Positions 38,326 to 48,603 are shown, numbered from the stretch's first letter. The stretch is 64,000 nucleotides of DNA from Verticillium longisporum (GCA_019188255.1 JAETXT010000002.1:5642001-5706000), one strand, 5' to 3'. Notes: generated from the sequence alone by a model not told the origin. A program made the numbers and translations.

Positions 38326-39903
38326 ATGAAGCTCGCCATGCCACCGCTCTATGTGAGGGCGAGCCTCATCTCATCCTGTGTTGCCATGCTCTTCGGGTAA
38401 GCCTTTATTGTAGGCCCGTTCTCACCGGCTGCTGACGACAATAGCCTCGACACTGGCAGCATTGGTCCCGTCACCACGATGCCGTCCTTCGAAGCCACAT
38501 TTGGCCATGTGTCGCCGACCATGCACGGCGTCATCGTCTCATCGGTGCTCATTCCCGGAGCCCTGACGGCCCTTGTCGCCGGTGTTCTCGCCGACCGCTT
38601 CGGCCACGTCCGGCTCTTCTCCCTCGGTGCTCTCATTTACGCCGTCGGTGCTGCCCTGGAGTGTGCTGCCACTGTCCTTGGCCTTTTCATTTTCGGCCGC
38701 CTCGTCAAGGGTGTCGGTGAGGGTCTCTTTCTCAGCAATGTCTACGTCCAGGTCTCCGAGATGGCCCCGGCACGAAGGCGCGGCGTCATGACGGCGCTGC
38801 CCCAGTTCCTCATCGTCACTGGTATCGTTCTCGGTTTCTTCATGTGCTACGGCACCGCCCGACTCGGGCCCTCGACCATTGCCTGGCGTCTGCCCCTTGC
38901 CGTTGCCTCGGCCCTGGGCTTCGCGCTATCGAGCGCATACTTCCTCGTGCCGCCCTCGCCGCGTTGGCTCCTCTCCAAAGGTCGTTTCGACGAGGCCCGC
39001 GCTGTTGCTGTGCGTCTCGGCCTCGACGAAGCTGAGCGAGCGGATCTGCTCGACCGCCGCACTCATGAGGTCGCCGCCCACGCCAATGCCACACTTCTCG
39101 ACGAGCTGCGGCACGCGGCGCTCAAGTTTCGCGAGGCCTGGTCGGCGCCATTCCGCAGCCGTACGGCCTTTGGCTGCTTCATCATGGCCATGCAGCAGTT
39201 CAGCGGCATTGACGGCGTGCTCTACTACGCGCCCATTCTTTTCGCCCAGGCTGGCATTGACGGCGACGAGGCCACTTTCCTCGCCTCGGGCGTCTCAGCC
39301 CTTGTCATTCTCGCCGTCACCATACCGGCCACCTTCCTCGCCGACAAATGGGGCCGTCGCACCTCGAGTCTCGTCGGCGGCGTCGCCATCTCGGCCATCA
39401 TGCTTGTGATGGGCTCGCTGTACGCCGCCGACGAGGTCCACGCTGACCGCGGCGCCGGCAAGTGGATCGTCATCGTCTCCATCTTCCTGTTTGCCATCGT
39501 TTACTCGGGCACCTGGGCCATCGGCTTCCGAACCTTTCTTGTCGAAAGTCTGCCGGCGACAACGAGGAGCAGCGCATCCAGCCTCGCTCAGAGCGCCAAC
39601 TGGGTATGTCCCCTTTTCTCTCATGCTCCTCTCTCACACACCGCGCTGTCGCTGACCGTGTAGCTTGCCAACTATGTCGTGGCGCTCATCACGCCCGTGC
39701 TCGTTGCCAAGTCGTCCTTTGGCGCATACTATCTCTTCGCCTTCGCCACCCTCTTCTGCACCATCGTCGTCGCCCTCGTCATGGTCGAGACGCGCGGGCA
39801 CAGCCTCGAGGAGGTCGAGCGGCGCTACCTCGAACGCAAGAGTCGCGCCTCTGGCGTCGCTCCTGGCGGCCTGCGTCTGCGTCGCATCCGGACGGCTGCT
39901 TGA
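38326..39903 (+). CDS. MFS sugar transporter (sugar porter family)
   Basis: Plasma-membrane sugar or polyol:proton symporter. Exons 38326-38396, 38445-39603 and 39664-39903; introns GTAAGC and GTATGT with CTGAC branches; 489 residues. Motifs in order: FGLDTGSIGPV in helix 1, ADRFGHVR, FGRLVKGVGEG, EMAPARRRG, VPPSPRWLLSKGR, MQQFSGIDGVLYYAP in helix 7, DKWGRR, FLVESLPATTRSSASS and VETRGHSLEEVERRY. The QQ-SG-YYAP helix is typical of hexose/quinate-type carriers. N-terminus is very short, so helix 1 starts almost at the ATG. Substrate not assignable. Intact. Confidence 0.85.
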
Positions 39904-41048
39904 TGGCCTCGTCACTGAGACGTGTGGCTTGATGTCGTTTACACTGCGGTTGGGGGATCACAAGGTATATTGAGGAGCTGCCCTCTACTGCCTAGCACAC
40001 GACATCGACGCCGAATGGTGCCGTGTTCGACCTGGAGTCTATTTAGGGACATGTCACATCATGCATGGAGCACACAATAAGGTTGATGGGGCCAAAAATC
40101 GGCCTTGTCACCGTTGTCCAGCCTGACTTGGCGATCACGCTGTGGGGGAGAAACCGCCTTGGCTGTAGGCTCTTCCACAGCATGTACCGATTGGGGTGTG
40201 TTTCGGAATGCTGCTGCTCTGACTTTTCGCGAAAATGGGGTTCCTATTATAGCTCTGACACAGTCGGGTATACATTCTTGGCCTCGGCTGTGGTGGCGCG
40301 GTGTCAACTTGCATTTTCCACTGCGAGTGTCGGACAAGCTTGCTGCATGTTGGAGGCCTTGTGCGTCTCAATATATGCGGTTGGTAGTATGATCGAGTCA
40401 GGAGGGGGCCGAAAACGACCCTGTTGGTGACCCTTTGCAGGCCTTGCATGCGTTGGTGTGAGATTGAAGTATAGAGCGCCGATCTTGAAACACAAGGGAA
40501 GAAATACGATTGCGAGCGCTTCTCTTGTGATTTTAGAACAGGCACCATGTATGATGGTTATTGGTTGTTTGTCACCCTTTCTCCTTTCAGCATCGCAGCA
40601 TGGGATGCTTCCTCGCGGGGTGGGCAATGCCAAAGTCCCTAGTTTTCTTACGCCAAGCGAGCACAAAATTTCCGTAATGGACTCTTTGCTGCAGTAGCGT
40701 TTACAGCGGGATTGCCGGCTCTCTGCATGAGACGATCGAGGTCTCTCGTGGACCAGGCTGTGGAGGTGCATCCCGGTCACCACGCCATCCAAACCCATGT
40801 TGCCCCCAACATCCCCAGACCTCAGCTCTCCCTATCGTCGGGTTGGGCTCTCTAACACGGACATGATCCTGCAGGGGACCAGTCAAGCCCCTCAGGCTAC
40901 CCATTGCGGAGGTGCAACGTCGGCAGCGGATGCGTGTGTGTCTGGACGCGAGCCGCAGGGAGATCATAAGCCGTGAAGGACCCAACTGAATGGGGGACCC
41001 CTCGGATTCCAAAGAGGTTTGTCAAGTCAGAATATTGACATCACTCAA
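39904..41048. other. intergenic region
   Basis: About 1.1 kb with only short overlapping frames and no feature I can name; promoter of the downstream membrane-protein gene at its right end. Confidence 0.5.
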
Positions 41049-41491
41049 ATGTTGCCCCAGCTTGCCTTTACCCTATGTGCTGGCGCCTTGGTTGCCGCCA
41101 GCGTCACAAGACAGCCGGCCCTCGATGTCTCAGTTCGCAGCGCCCCTGGGATGACTCCCGAGCAGACCATACATGATATCCGCCGAGGTCTCGCAAAGGC
41201 GTCTCTAGAAGAGCGTCAAGATGAACTGGGCAACTCAACGTCACTTGACAAGAGCTTCAGCAATGCCGTGCTATTCAGATAGTGTGTCACCTCCCACGTT
41301 CCCCCTTTTGCTTTCATCCACAGCCAAGCTGACACACCCAGCGGCGCCGAGATCAGCAAAGAAGTCGGAGTTGACCTTCCCAAAGATAATGAAGCTACGG
41401 CAGACGCTTCATTGCACACTTCGGTTGAGGTGCTCTGTCGCACATGCTACATTAAGGGTACTGCGAACGTCGATCTGACCATCGATGGAGA

Positions 41492-41496
41492 CTTTG
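41492..41496. repeat. target site duplication, left copy
   Basis: CTTTG immediately before the 5' LTR, repeated at 48599-48603 after the 3' LTR. Five bases is the usual length for Ty3/Gypsy integrases. Confidence 0.92.
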
Positions 41497-41710
41497 TGTC
41501 AGGACCTGAGGGAGGTATGAGACCAACAGGGGATCGCCTGTTGTTTGATCGTAGGAATCAAGAAGAGAGGACCGAGCGCAGTGAGGGAATAGTTATAAGA
41601 AAGGTCAACGGACTAAGATTTAGAGAAGGGTATCGATTATTCTATCTTCCTAGAGACCCCCAAGAGACCAACAGTTGAACCCTTCACTCGTTGCACAAGA
41701 CTCCTTGACA
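41497..41710 (+). repeat. 5' LTR
   Basis: Starts TGTCAGGACCTGAGG and ends GACTCCTTGACA, so the termini are TG..CA with a TGTCA/TGACA inverted pair. By comparison with the primer site, the RNA start (U3/R border) is predicted near 41632. Confidence 0.95.
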
Positions 41711-41711
41711 T

Positions 41712-41721
41712 AATAATCGAT
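41712..41721 (+). promoter_or_regulatory. predicted self-primer binding site
   Basis: AATAATCGAT begins one base after the LTR and is the exact reverse complement of ATCGATTATT at 41632-41641 inside the LTR. No tRNA 3'-end complement (TGG..) is present here. This matches the self-priming arrangement of Tf1-like elements, in which the 5' end of the RNA folds back to prime reverse transcription. Confidence 0.7.
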
Positions 41722-41754
41722 CTACCCCTGGGGAGCGACGACCGTTGGGACAAT

Positions 41755-42996
41755 ATGTCGACCAGAGACGTGCGGAGTACCAGAAGACAGGCTGCTGCAG
41801 GACAGCAGACGGAGAACACCGAAGAACCAATGCAATCAAGACCCGATACAGAACAAGGACAAGATACCGAGAATGATACACTCGATGACCTGCTGTTGAT
41901 CACAGACGAGGAACTGGACCGACAGTTAGAGGAAGAACGGCGTAAACTCGCAAGGAAAAGGAAACACGAAGAACTAGCCGCGCTCCGAAGGGGAGACCCA
42001 ACAAGCCCACCACCGGGAGCAACCAGCAGACCAGCACCAGCACTTAGGGCAACACCCTACGAAGAACCACAAGGCACGCCCTTCACGAAGATACAACTAC
42101 CAGCTATTCGGTACAAGGGGACGTCCTGGTCGGAACTTAATACCTTCTTGTTTAGCCTCGACGTGCGATTCCAGCTCGACGAGAAGAGTTTCCGCAGAGA
42201 TATCGACAAAGTCGCATACGCGAGCAACTGCCTCACTGATGCCTTGCAGCGGAGATGGACATCGCATGTACAGACAGAATACGGGTCCATCCACGAAGTC
42301 ACCTGGAGAGCAATGGGGGCCTGGCTAAAGGGCGACGTGGACGACGATGATACCCGAGTGCTCCAGACAATCATCAAACTACATGGGCGGGATCAGCGGT
42401 TTCAAGCCCCTGGTCAGAAATACCAAGACTTTGTGGACGCCTACGATAGCCTGGAAGCGGAGCTACCCGAACCCCTGCCGCAGATCTACAGGGTAACGCT
42501 TTTGCTTGCGAAACTTGACCCAGATCTTGTGCAACAGATCATGGCCCAGGGAATTCCCCGCACAAGAACAGAGCTAAATGGAGCAGCTAAGAGGGCAGAG
42601 ACCCTACTGCGGACTAAGAGAAGCCTGAAACAACGCTGGGATAATGAGGAGAGAAGCCGAGACAACCCGCGACAGACCCAAAACAAGACCCACGGAAGAA
42701 CAGCCGACGAGCAACCGCAAGGAAGAGACGACCGAAAACCAGGTAGCTGGCCGAACCAATCCACCACACCTCACGGGCCAACAACAGAACAGCGGCAGAC
42801 AGACAGAAGAAGGCCCGAGGCCCTAGACGACGTCAGGTGCTACAATTGCAACAAGCATGGACACTACGCTAGCAGCTGCCCAGAGGCGTCGTGTACAAGT
42901 TGCGGAAAACAAGGCCACACGCATAAGTCGTGTAAGTGGCACTCGGCGGCAAACCGCGAACCGCTTGGGGGAAGAACAACAGGAGACCCCCAATAG
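41755..42996 (+). CDS. gag: Gag polyprotein of chromovirus
   Basis: 413 residues forming the virus-like particle shell and binding element RNA. Charged N-terminus (LLITDEELDRQLEEERRKL), a capsid-like helical centre (FLFSLDVRFQLDEKSFRRD, VTWRAMGAWLKGDVDDDD, YRVTLLLAKLDPDLVQQIM) and two zinc knuckles from residue 362, CYNCNKHGHYASSC and CTSCGKQGHTHKSC. Starts at the first ATG after the primer site. It ends at a UAG after which the protease-coding frame continues without a shift, so a Gag-Pol fusion by stop-codon readthrough is possible. Confidence 0.9.
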   Translation: MSTRDVRSTRRQAAAGQQTENTEEPMQSRPDTEQGQDTENDTLDDLLLITDEELDRQLEEERRKLARKRKHEELAALRRGDPTSPPPGATSRPAPALRATPYEEPQGTPFTKIQLPAIRYKGTSWSELNTFLFSLDVRFQLDEKSFRRDIDKVAYASNCLTDALQRRWTSHVQTEYGSIHEVTWRAMGAWLKGDVDDDDTRVLQTIIKLHGRDQRFQAPGQKYQDFVDAYDSLEAELPEPLPQIYRVTLLLAKLDPDLVQQIMAQGIPRTRTELNGAAKRAETLLRTKRSLKQRWDNEERSRDNPRQTQNKTHGRTADEQPQGRDDRKPGSWPNQSTTPHGPTTEQRQTDRRRPEALDDVRCYNCNKHGHYASSCPEASCTSCGKQGHTHKSCKWHSAANREPLGGRTTGDPQ

Positions 42997-45900
42997 GAAG
43001 AACCGCCGCTCCCGAGACCAAAACGGTACGAAGCAACTATTGAACTACGTATTGGCAATAGTTGGGTTAAGGGAGAGGCAATGCTAGACGGAGGAGCCGA
43101 TGTCAACGTCATCAGCAGCGACCTCCTAAGGGAAGCCGGAGAACAGCTGGGGGAAAAGCAGGGCAAGCTAGGTGGGGCATTCCGAAACAGGGAGACAAGC
43201 ACCTACGGCGAAAAAGGATCACCAGCCGAGTAACGGATGACCCCGGGACAAAGCGCATGATGACAACAGAGTACACGGTAGCAGACAATATTGCGAACGG
43301 GTACGACGTCATCTTAGGAAGACCCTGGCTGGCCCAGGTACAGCCGATAAACGACTGGTTGCGGGGCCACTGGAGATACCCCATCAGGAAACAAGACATC
43401 AGAATCATATCGACAAGAAAACAAATCAGGAGCGCAATCCACCAATCCCTAACGGTAGCCTCAATCATACCACAGAATGTATGGGCTCCCCACGGCACCC
43501 CGCAGGAGCACAACAAGAGAAACGAGCCACCCGCCATAGTCCCAGCGGAATACCACGAGTTCAGGGACGTATTCGATGTTGAACAAGCAGCAACCCTGCC
43601 GCAGCATCACCAATGGGATCATTCGATAGAACTCGAGGACGGAAAGAAACCACCCTTCGGACCCATCTACGCCCTAGCAGAAAAGGAATTGGAAACACTG
43701 AGGGAATACGTAAACGACTCGTTAAAAAGGGATGGATCAGACACTCCACTAGCCCTGCTGGTGCCCCCGTACTGTTTGTCCCAAAGAAGGGTGGCAAGCT
43801 CAGGATGTGCGTCGACTATAGGGGACTCAATAAGATCACGAAGAAAGACCGCACCGCCCTCCCGCTTATCCACGAGCTACTCGACCGGTTGGCAACAGCC
43901 AGGTTATTCACGAAACTGGACCTGAAAGATGCTTATCACCGACTACGCATCAAAACAGGGGACGAGTGGAAAACGGCATTTAGAACAAAATACGGCCACT
44001 TCGAATACCTTGTTATGCCATTCGGCCTCGCGAACGCACCAGCCACCTTCCAGGCATACATCAACAAGGCACTAGCCGGCCTCGTGGACACAATATGCGT
44101 CGTTTATATGGACGATATCTTGATATACTCAACAACACCAGAAGAACACCAGCGGAACACCAGAGCGGTACTTAGAAGACTTCGAGAATGGAACCTCTAC
44201 GTAAATCCAGAAAAATGCGACTTTAGCACGACAACGGTAGAGTTTCTAGGGTTCATGATCTCCCCTACAGGCGTATACGTTGCGGAAGAACGAATTGCCG
44301 CAGTGAGGGACTGGCCGACCCCCGATCCCTAAAAGACCTCCAAGGATTCCTTGGGTTTACGGGCTTTTATAGGCGTTTCATCAAGAACTACTCGAAAATC
44401 GCGGCCCCCTAACTAGCAAGAACGCCGAACAACCAGCAGCAGACTTCCAGCTGAATACCACTGACCTAGCAGCCTTCCAAAAACTGAAGTTCATGTTCAC
44501 GAGGGCTCCTATCCTCCGGCACTTCGATAACAGATTAAAAACGAGAATTGAGCCCGATGCATCAAACTTCGCAATTGGAGCAGTCCTGTCTCAACTGGAG
44601 AACGGCTGCTGGAAACCGGTTGCGTACTTTTCAAAAAAGCTTAAAGGTGCAGAGCTACGATACGATACGCCAGAAGCAGAAATGATGGCGATCGTGGAGT
44701 CTTTCAAGATATGGAGACAATACCTTGCCTACAGTGGATCAACAGTTGAGGTCCTAACCGACCACCTTAACCACAAATATCTCATAGAAAAACCGAAGAT
44801 CTCAGGACGACAGGGAAGATGGTTACAAGCGCTATCAGAGTTCGACTTCACCATCGAATACCGGGCAGGCAACAGGAACCCGGCGGATGGCCTCTCTAGG
44901 AGGCCCGACCACAAGCCAAGTCAGGGAGAACAGGAGCAGGCGAGGGCACATCACCTACCGTCGTGGACAAAACGATTCCTTAATATCGTCGGGGCTATCA
45001 CCGCGACAGACCAGCAGCCAGACAACAGACCCATTGAAGAAGCTATCCTAGAAGCCCAGGGAAATGACACCTTCTGTGGGGCAAGAAAGGAGCAAAGGCT
45101 GCCCGACTGGCAAACAGAAGCAAGTGGCCTACTAACCTTTAAGAATAAGATCTTTATTCCACAGGACAAGGCCCTCAGAAACGAAATCCTACAGCAAGCC
45201 CACGATAGCCCAACAGCGGGGCACCAAGGAGTCAGGAAGACTATTGCCCGGCTTAAAAATACATACTTCTGGAACAACTTAACCAAAGATGTTAAGGAAT
45301 ATGTCCCCACATGCCCAATGTGTCAGACAACAAAACCCCGACACCACAAGCCGTACGGCCAATTAGGCAGCCTACCGCCACCCAACGGTCCCTTTGAGGA
45401 AATATCCATGGACTTCATTACAGGACTCCCTAAGGTCGGCAAACAAGACGCTATACTAGTTATCGTGGACCGCTTCACAAAGCATGCCACATACGTACCA
45501 ACCAGCAGTGGACTCACAGCAGCCGGTCTAGCAACCACGCTATGGGACCACGTGTTCAAGAGATATGGCCTCCCAAAAGGCATGGTCTCGGATAGAGGGT
45601 CACTGTTCACCAGCAAGTTTTGGACGACTTTGTGCAAGATGATGGGAACAAAGAGACGACTCTCAACAGCCTTCCACCCACAGACCGACGGCCAGACAGA
45701 ACGACAGAATCAGAACCTGGAACACTACCTCAGAGTGTTCTGCAACTACGAACAAACGGACTGGATTTCCCTACTCCCTATGGCGGAATTCGTATATAAC
45801 ACATCATTCCACACAACAATCCAGCAATCACCAGCAGAAGCACTAATGGGATACAACCCGGCCGGACCGGGGGACCTAGGCCGAGCCACGCGACGACAAG

Positions 45901-46486
45901 GGAACTCAGAGACAGCAGAACTGCAAGCAGCCCAGTGGATGACCAAGAGAAAGACAATCCGTGGACTCTTGGAGACTAGCAGCAGACACCAGGCCCGCTA
46001 TTACAACCGAGGAAGAATTCGGAAAGAATACGAGGTAGGAGACCTAGTTCTCCTCTCCACGAGAACGATTAAACAGCAGAGACCCAGCAAGAAGCTATCC
46101 GATAAATACCTCGGACCATTTAGAATTACTGAGAAGATAGGTAGCCATGGTCTAGCATATAGGCTACAGCTACCCCCAGCTACAAAGTACATAACGTATT
46201 CCACGTATCGTGCTTAGAAAATTGGAAAGGCAGAGAAAACCAACCACTACCTCAGCCACGGGTCAACAAGATACTACCAGCCATGGGAACAGAAGACGTA
46301 TACGCAGTCGAGAGAATAGTTAACCACAGGGGACCACCACGCAATCGGCAGTACCTCATCAAGTAGGAAGGATACCCAGAAAGCGAGAATTCGTGGGAAC
46401 CGCGGCGAAACGTGGCAGACGACCTCGTCAAGACATATGAACAATCACAAGGAAGAGCAGCAGCGGATCAACAGCAACCCAATTAG
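42997..46486 (+). pseudogene. pol: Pol polyprotein: PR-RT-RNaseH-IN-chromodomain, frameshifted
   Basis: Continues the Gag frame. Protease site is LDGGADVNVIS (Gly where Ser/Thr is usual). RT includes [22 protein letters not shown] and YMDDILIYS. RNase H has EPDASNFAIGAVLSQ. Integrase has the HHCC region (GHQGVRK..CPMCQ) and catalytic MDFITGLP.., SDRGSLFTS and FHPQTDGQTE. The C-terminus is a chromodomain (YAVERIVNHRG..QYLIK). Frame breaks occur at the A-run 43211-43215, A-run 43724-43728, C-run 44319-44323, C-run 44405-44409 and near 46188. A TAG at 46364-46366 replaces the conserved chromodomain Trp. All domains are otherwise well preserved, so the copy is defective as read but recently functional or misread. 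Confidence 0.88.
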
Positions 46487-46599
46487 TATTCAGGGGGTGG
46501 TCTGGCCCCCGGCCCTACTCCTGAGGAAGAATAACAAAAAAAAAAAAAGCAAAAGAAAAACCAAGCAACAGGGGAGCACCAGCGGACCACCGGCGGTTC

Positions 46600-47457
46600 T
46601 CAAGCCGCCACCTCGCCATCACCTTCCTGGTTCTCGCCATCCTCCTCATCATCGGCGGCGCCAACAAGAGCATCATGATTCTGGTAGATTATCAGCAGGC
46701 AAACAGCAGGTAATCAGCAAGCGACTTACGACCAGGGTGTAATTCTCCCGGATCTCGGACTGGATAGTGACCAGCTTGGCGAGAGAACCGGCAATCTGCT
46801 GCAGGGCAGCGGCGGAGACCTCGGCGGCGGCGGCAGAGCGCTCGGCGGCCTGGGCGAGACGATCGGCGGCGGCGAGGCGGCGAGCAGAGTACTCGCCAGC
46901 CTCCTGCTGATCGGCAGCAGCACGCTTCTCGGCGCTCAGCGCCTTGTCGTTTTTGCCCTTTTGGAGGGCCTTCTGGCCGGCGGTCTTGGCCATGTCGAAA
47001 TTGGTCAAAAGAAATCTGTCGGCACCCGAACAACAGGTATCCAGCAGGTGGGCACTACTCACCTTGAAGACACCGGTGTAGCCATTCTTGGCTACGGCCT
47101 CAGTGGCCAACTTGAGGGCGCGCATGGCGGCCTGGTGCTTGACGGGCACCTACAGGGGATCAGCTGCCAGACAACAGGGGAACAAAAGGGGGCAACTTAC
47201 GGCGAGGCACGGCTTACCTCCCTGGGCTGCTCCACAGTAGGAGCATTTGGCGGAACCAGCTACGCAAACGATCAGCCGACAATCAACAGCCAGACAGCAG
47301 CTCACTTACTGGCGTCCTCCTCGCAGCAAGGGTACTCCCCGCTCGTGGCGGGATTAAACTGCTTGCACATACGGTCGCAGCAGCGGAGGCACGGCAGGTC
47401 TCTGGCGGAGTACGCCTGTCCGGGCTCCCGGCGAGGGTTGGGAGGAAGAGGAGCCAT
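46600..47457 (-). CDS. antisense cysteine-rich / coiled-coil protein inside the retrotransposon
   Basis: Spliced gene on the strand opposite to gag-pol, between pol and the 3' LTR. Exons 47310-47457, 47201-47259, 46730-47149 (possibly split by a 78-nt GTGAGT intron, 47062-46985) and 46600-46680; 209 or 235 residues. The N-terminus has two cysteine clusters: LPCLRCCDRMCKQF..YPCCEED and AKCSYCGAAQGGKPC followed by VPVKH, probably zinc-binding. Then comes a long Ala/Glu/Arg coiled coil (EKRAAADQQEAGEYSARRLAAADRLAQAAERSAAAAEVS) and an acidic tail (DDEEDGENQEGDG). Codon use is GC-rich like host genes and unlike gag-pol, hinting at capture from a host. Function unknown; nucleic-acid binding is an inference from the cysteines. 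Confidence 0.75.
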
Positions 47458-47461
47458 TGCT

Positions 47462-47590
47462 CTACAGCTGATCAGCCATTGAACCGCGGGGGAAACGTTG
47501 AGGGTAACTTACGAGCAGGAAATTGTTTGAATAATAGTACTACCGCTTTCAATCAGCAGGCAATCAACAGGCAGACACCAGCAGACTTAC
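47462..47590 (-). other. leader exon and two 5'-UTR introns of the antisense gene
   Basis: On the minus strand two complete introns lie before the ATG: 47590-47546 (GTAAGT..GAAAG) and 47512-47462 (GTAAGT..GCTGATCAGCTGTAG), separated by a 33-nt exon. They imply that the antisense transcript starts farther right, within the 3' part of the element. Confidence 0.5.
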
Positions 47591-47886
47591 AAGTTGTTCT
47601 CGTCGAAGAATTGGAAAACCGGAATCGATCTAAGAACCACACCCAGTCAGCAACCATACAACAGCCAGTCGCCAAGGGATCACCATGAAAGATATAAGGG
47701 TAGTATTGAGGAGGGGAGGAATACCGTCGTCGTCGTTGTTGTCGCTGAAGAAGAAGAAAAGACGGAAACAACAGTCAGAAAATCCTCCCACAGATATACC
47801 GGAAACCCACAATAGGCTGCCCTGGAACAATAGCCATTCACCGAGTCCAAACAGCAAGAAAGGAAAGAACGAAGAACAACAGATCA

Positions 47887-48100
47887 GCAAGTCCACACTG
47901 AAAGGCGAGCAACTGCTGATCAGCCACAGAAGAAGCCTATCAGATTGCCATTTGAGAACAGAACAATACAAGAATAACTAGGCAGAACCGAGACAAAGAA
48001 GGAGAACAGAAGAACATCAGAACAGCAAGACTACACTGGCAGGCCACCACCCGCTGATCAGCCACAGAAGAGAACCATCAGATTACCAAGTAAGAACAAC
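47887..48100. repeat. imperfect direct repeat, offset 137 bp
   Basis: About 75 bases beginning GCAAGTCCACACTG at 47887 recur at 48024 as GCAAGACTACACTG. Both copies contain CTGATCAGCCACAGAAGA and a following ATCAGATT. It lies upstream of the antisense gene and may belong to its promoter. Confidence 0.7.
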
Positions 48101-48358
48101 GGAAGAACAAGAAGCAGAACCAAGACGAGAAGAAAGACACATAGAAGCACCAAACTACAGCCATCAGACAACAAAGAACCAACCCAGAAACCCCAGCTAG
48201 TCAGCAGGAGGTGCTCATTGAGACAGACACTTGAGAACCAGACAGAAACCCAGAACACACAGACGTCTTTAGACCAGACAATACCAAACAGCCTAAGAGA
48301 GAACCACCTGGAACTCAACAGGGACCTTCAACCTAAACATTATATCATGCTTCGGGAC

Positions 48359-48384
48359 GAAGCAAAGAGAGAGACGGGGCGTCA
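48359..48384 (+). promoter_or_regulatory. polypurine tract region before 3' LTR
   Basis: GAAGCAAAGAGAGAGACGGGG, almost all purine, ending four bases before the 3' LTR. Expected primer for plus-strand DNA synthesis. Confidence 0.6.
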
Positions 48385-48598
48385 TGTCAGGACCTGAGGG
48401 AGGTATGAGACCAACAGGGGATCGCCTGTTGTTTGATCGTAGGAATCAAGAAGAGAGGACCGAGCGCAGTGAGGGAATAGTTATAAGAAAGGTCAACGGA
48501 CTAAGATTTAGAGAAGGGTATCGATTATTCTATCTTCCTAGAGACCCCCAAGAGACCAACAGTTGAACCCTTCACTCGTTGCACAAGACTCCTTGACA
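48385..48598 (+). repeat. 3' LTR
   Basis: 214 bases, identical by eye to the 5' LTR over its whole length. Confidence 0.95.
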
Positions 48599-48603
48599 CT
48601 TTG
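48599..48603. repeat. target site duplication, right copy
   Basis: CTTTG directly after the 3' LTR, matching 41492-41496. Confidence 0.92.

Larger units (their letters stand above)
41497..48598 (+). mobile_element. Ty3/Gypsy chromovirus LTR retrotransposon, 7102 bp
   Basis: Complete structure: two 214-bp LTRs that read as identical, 5-bp target duplication, primer site, gag with two CCHC knuckles, pol in the order protease-reverse transcriptase-RNase H-integrase-chromodomain, then ~1.9 kb with an antisense gene, and a purine-rich tract. The enzyme order and the C-terminal chromodomain place it in the chromovirus branch. Insertion is recent judging from LTR identity. Pol is broken by several one-base shifts and at least one stop. 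Codon use of gag-pol is A-rich, unlike host genes. No C-to-T mutation pattern (RIP) is apparent. Confidence 0.95.

Noticed and set aside
41711..41735. tRNA-type primer binding site after the 5' LTR
   Set aside because: No TGG-starting complement to a tRNA 3' end is present; complementarity to the LTR itself fits better.
47462..48380. Second protein-coding gene in the plus strand of the element's 3' region
   Set aside because: Plus-strand frames there are short and A/Q-rich; the splice signals present are all on the minus strand.
41497..48598. Repeat-induced point mutation of the retrotransposon
   Set aside because: No general excess of TA over CA/TG was apparent and the LTRs are identical; only one G-to-A-type stop was noted.
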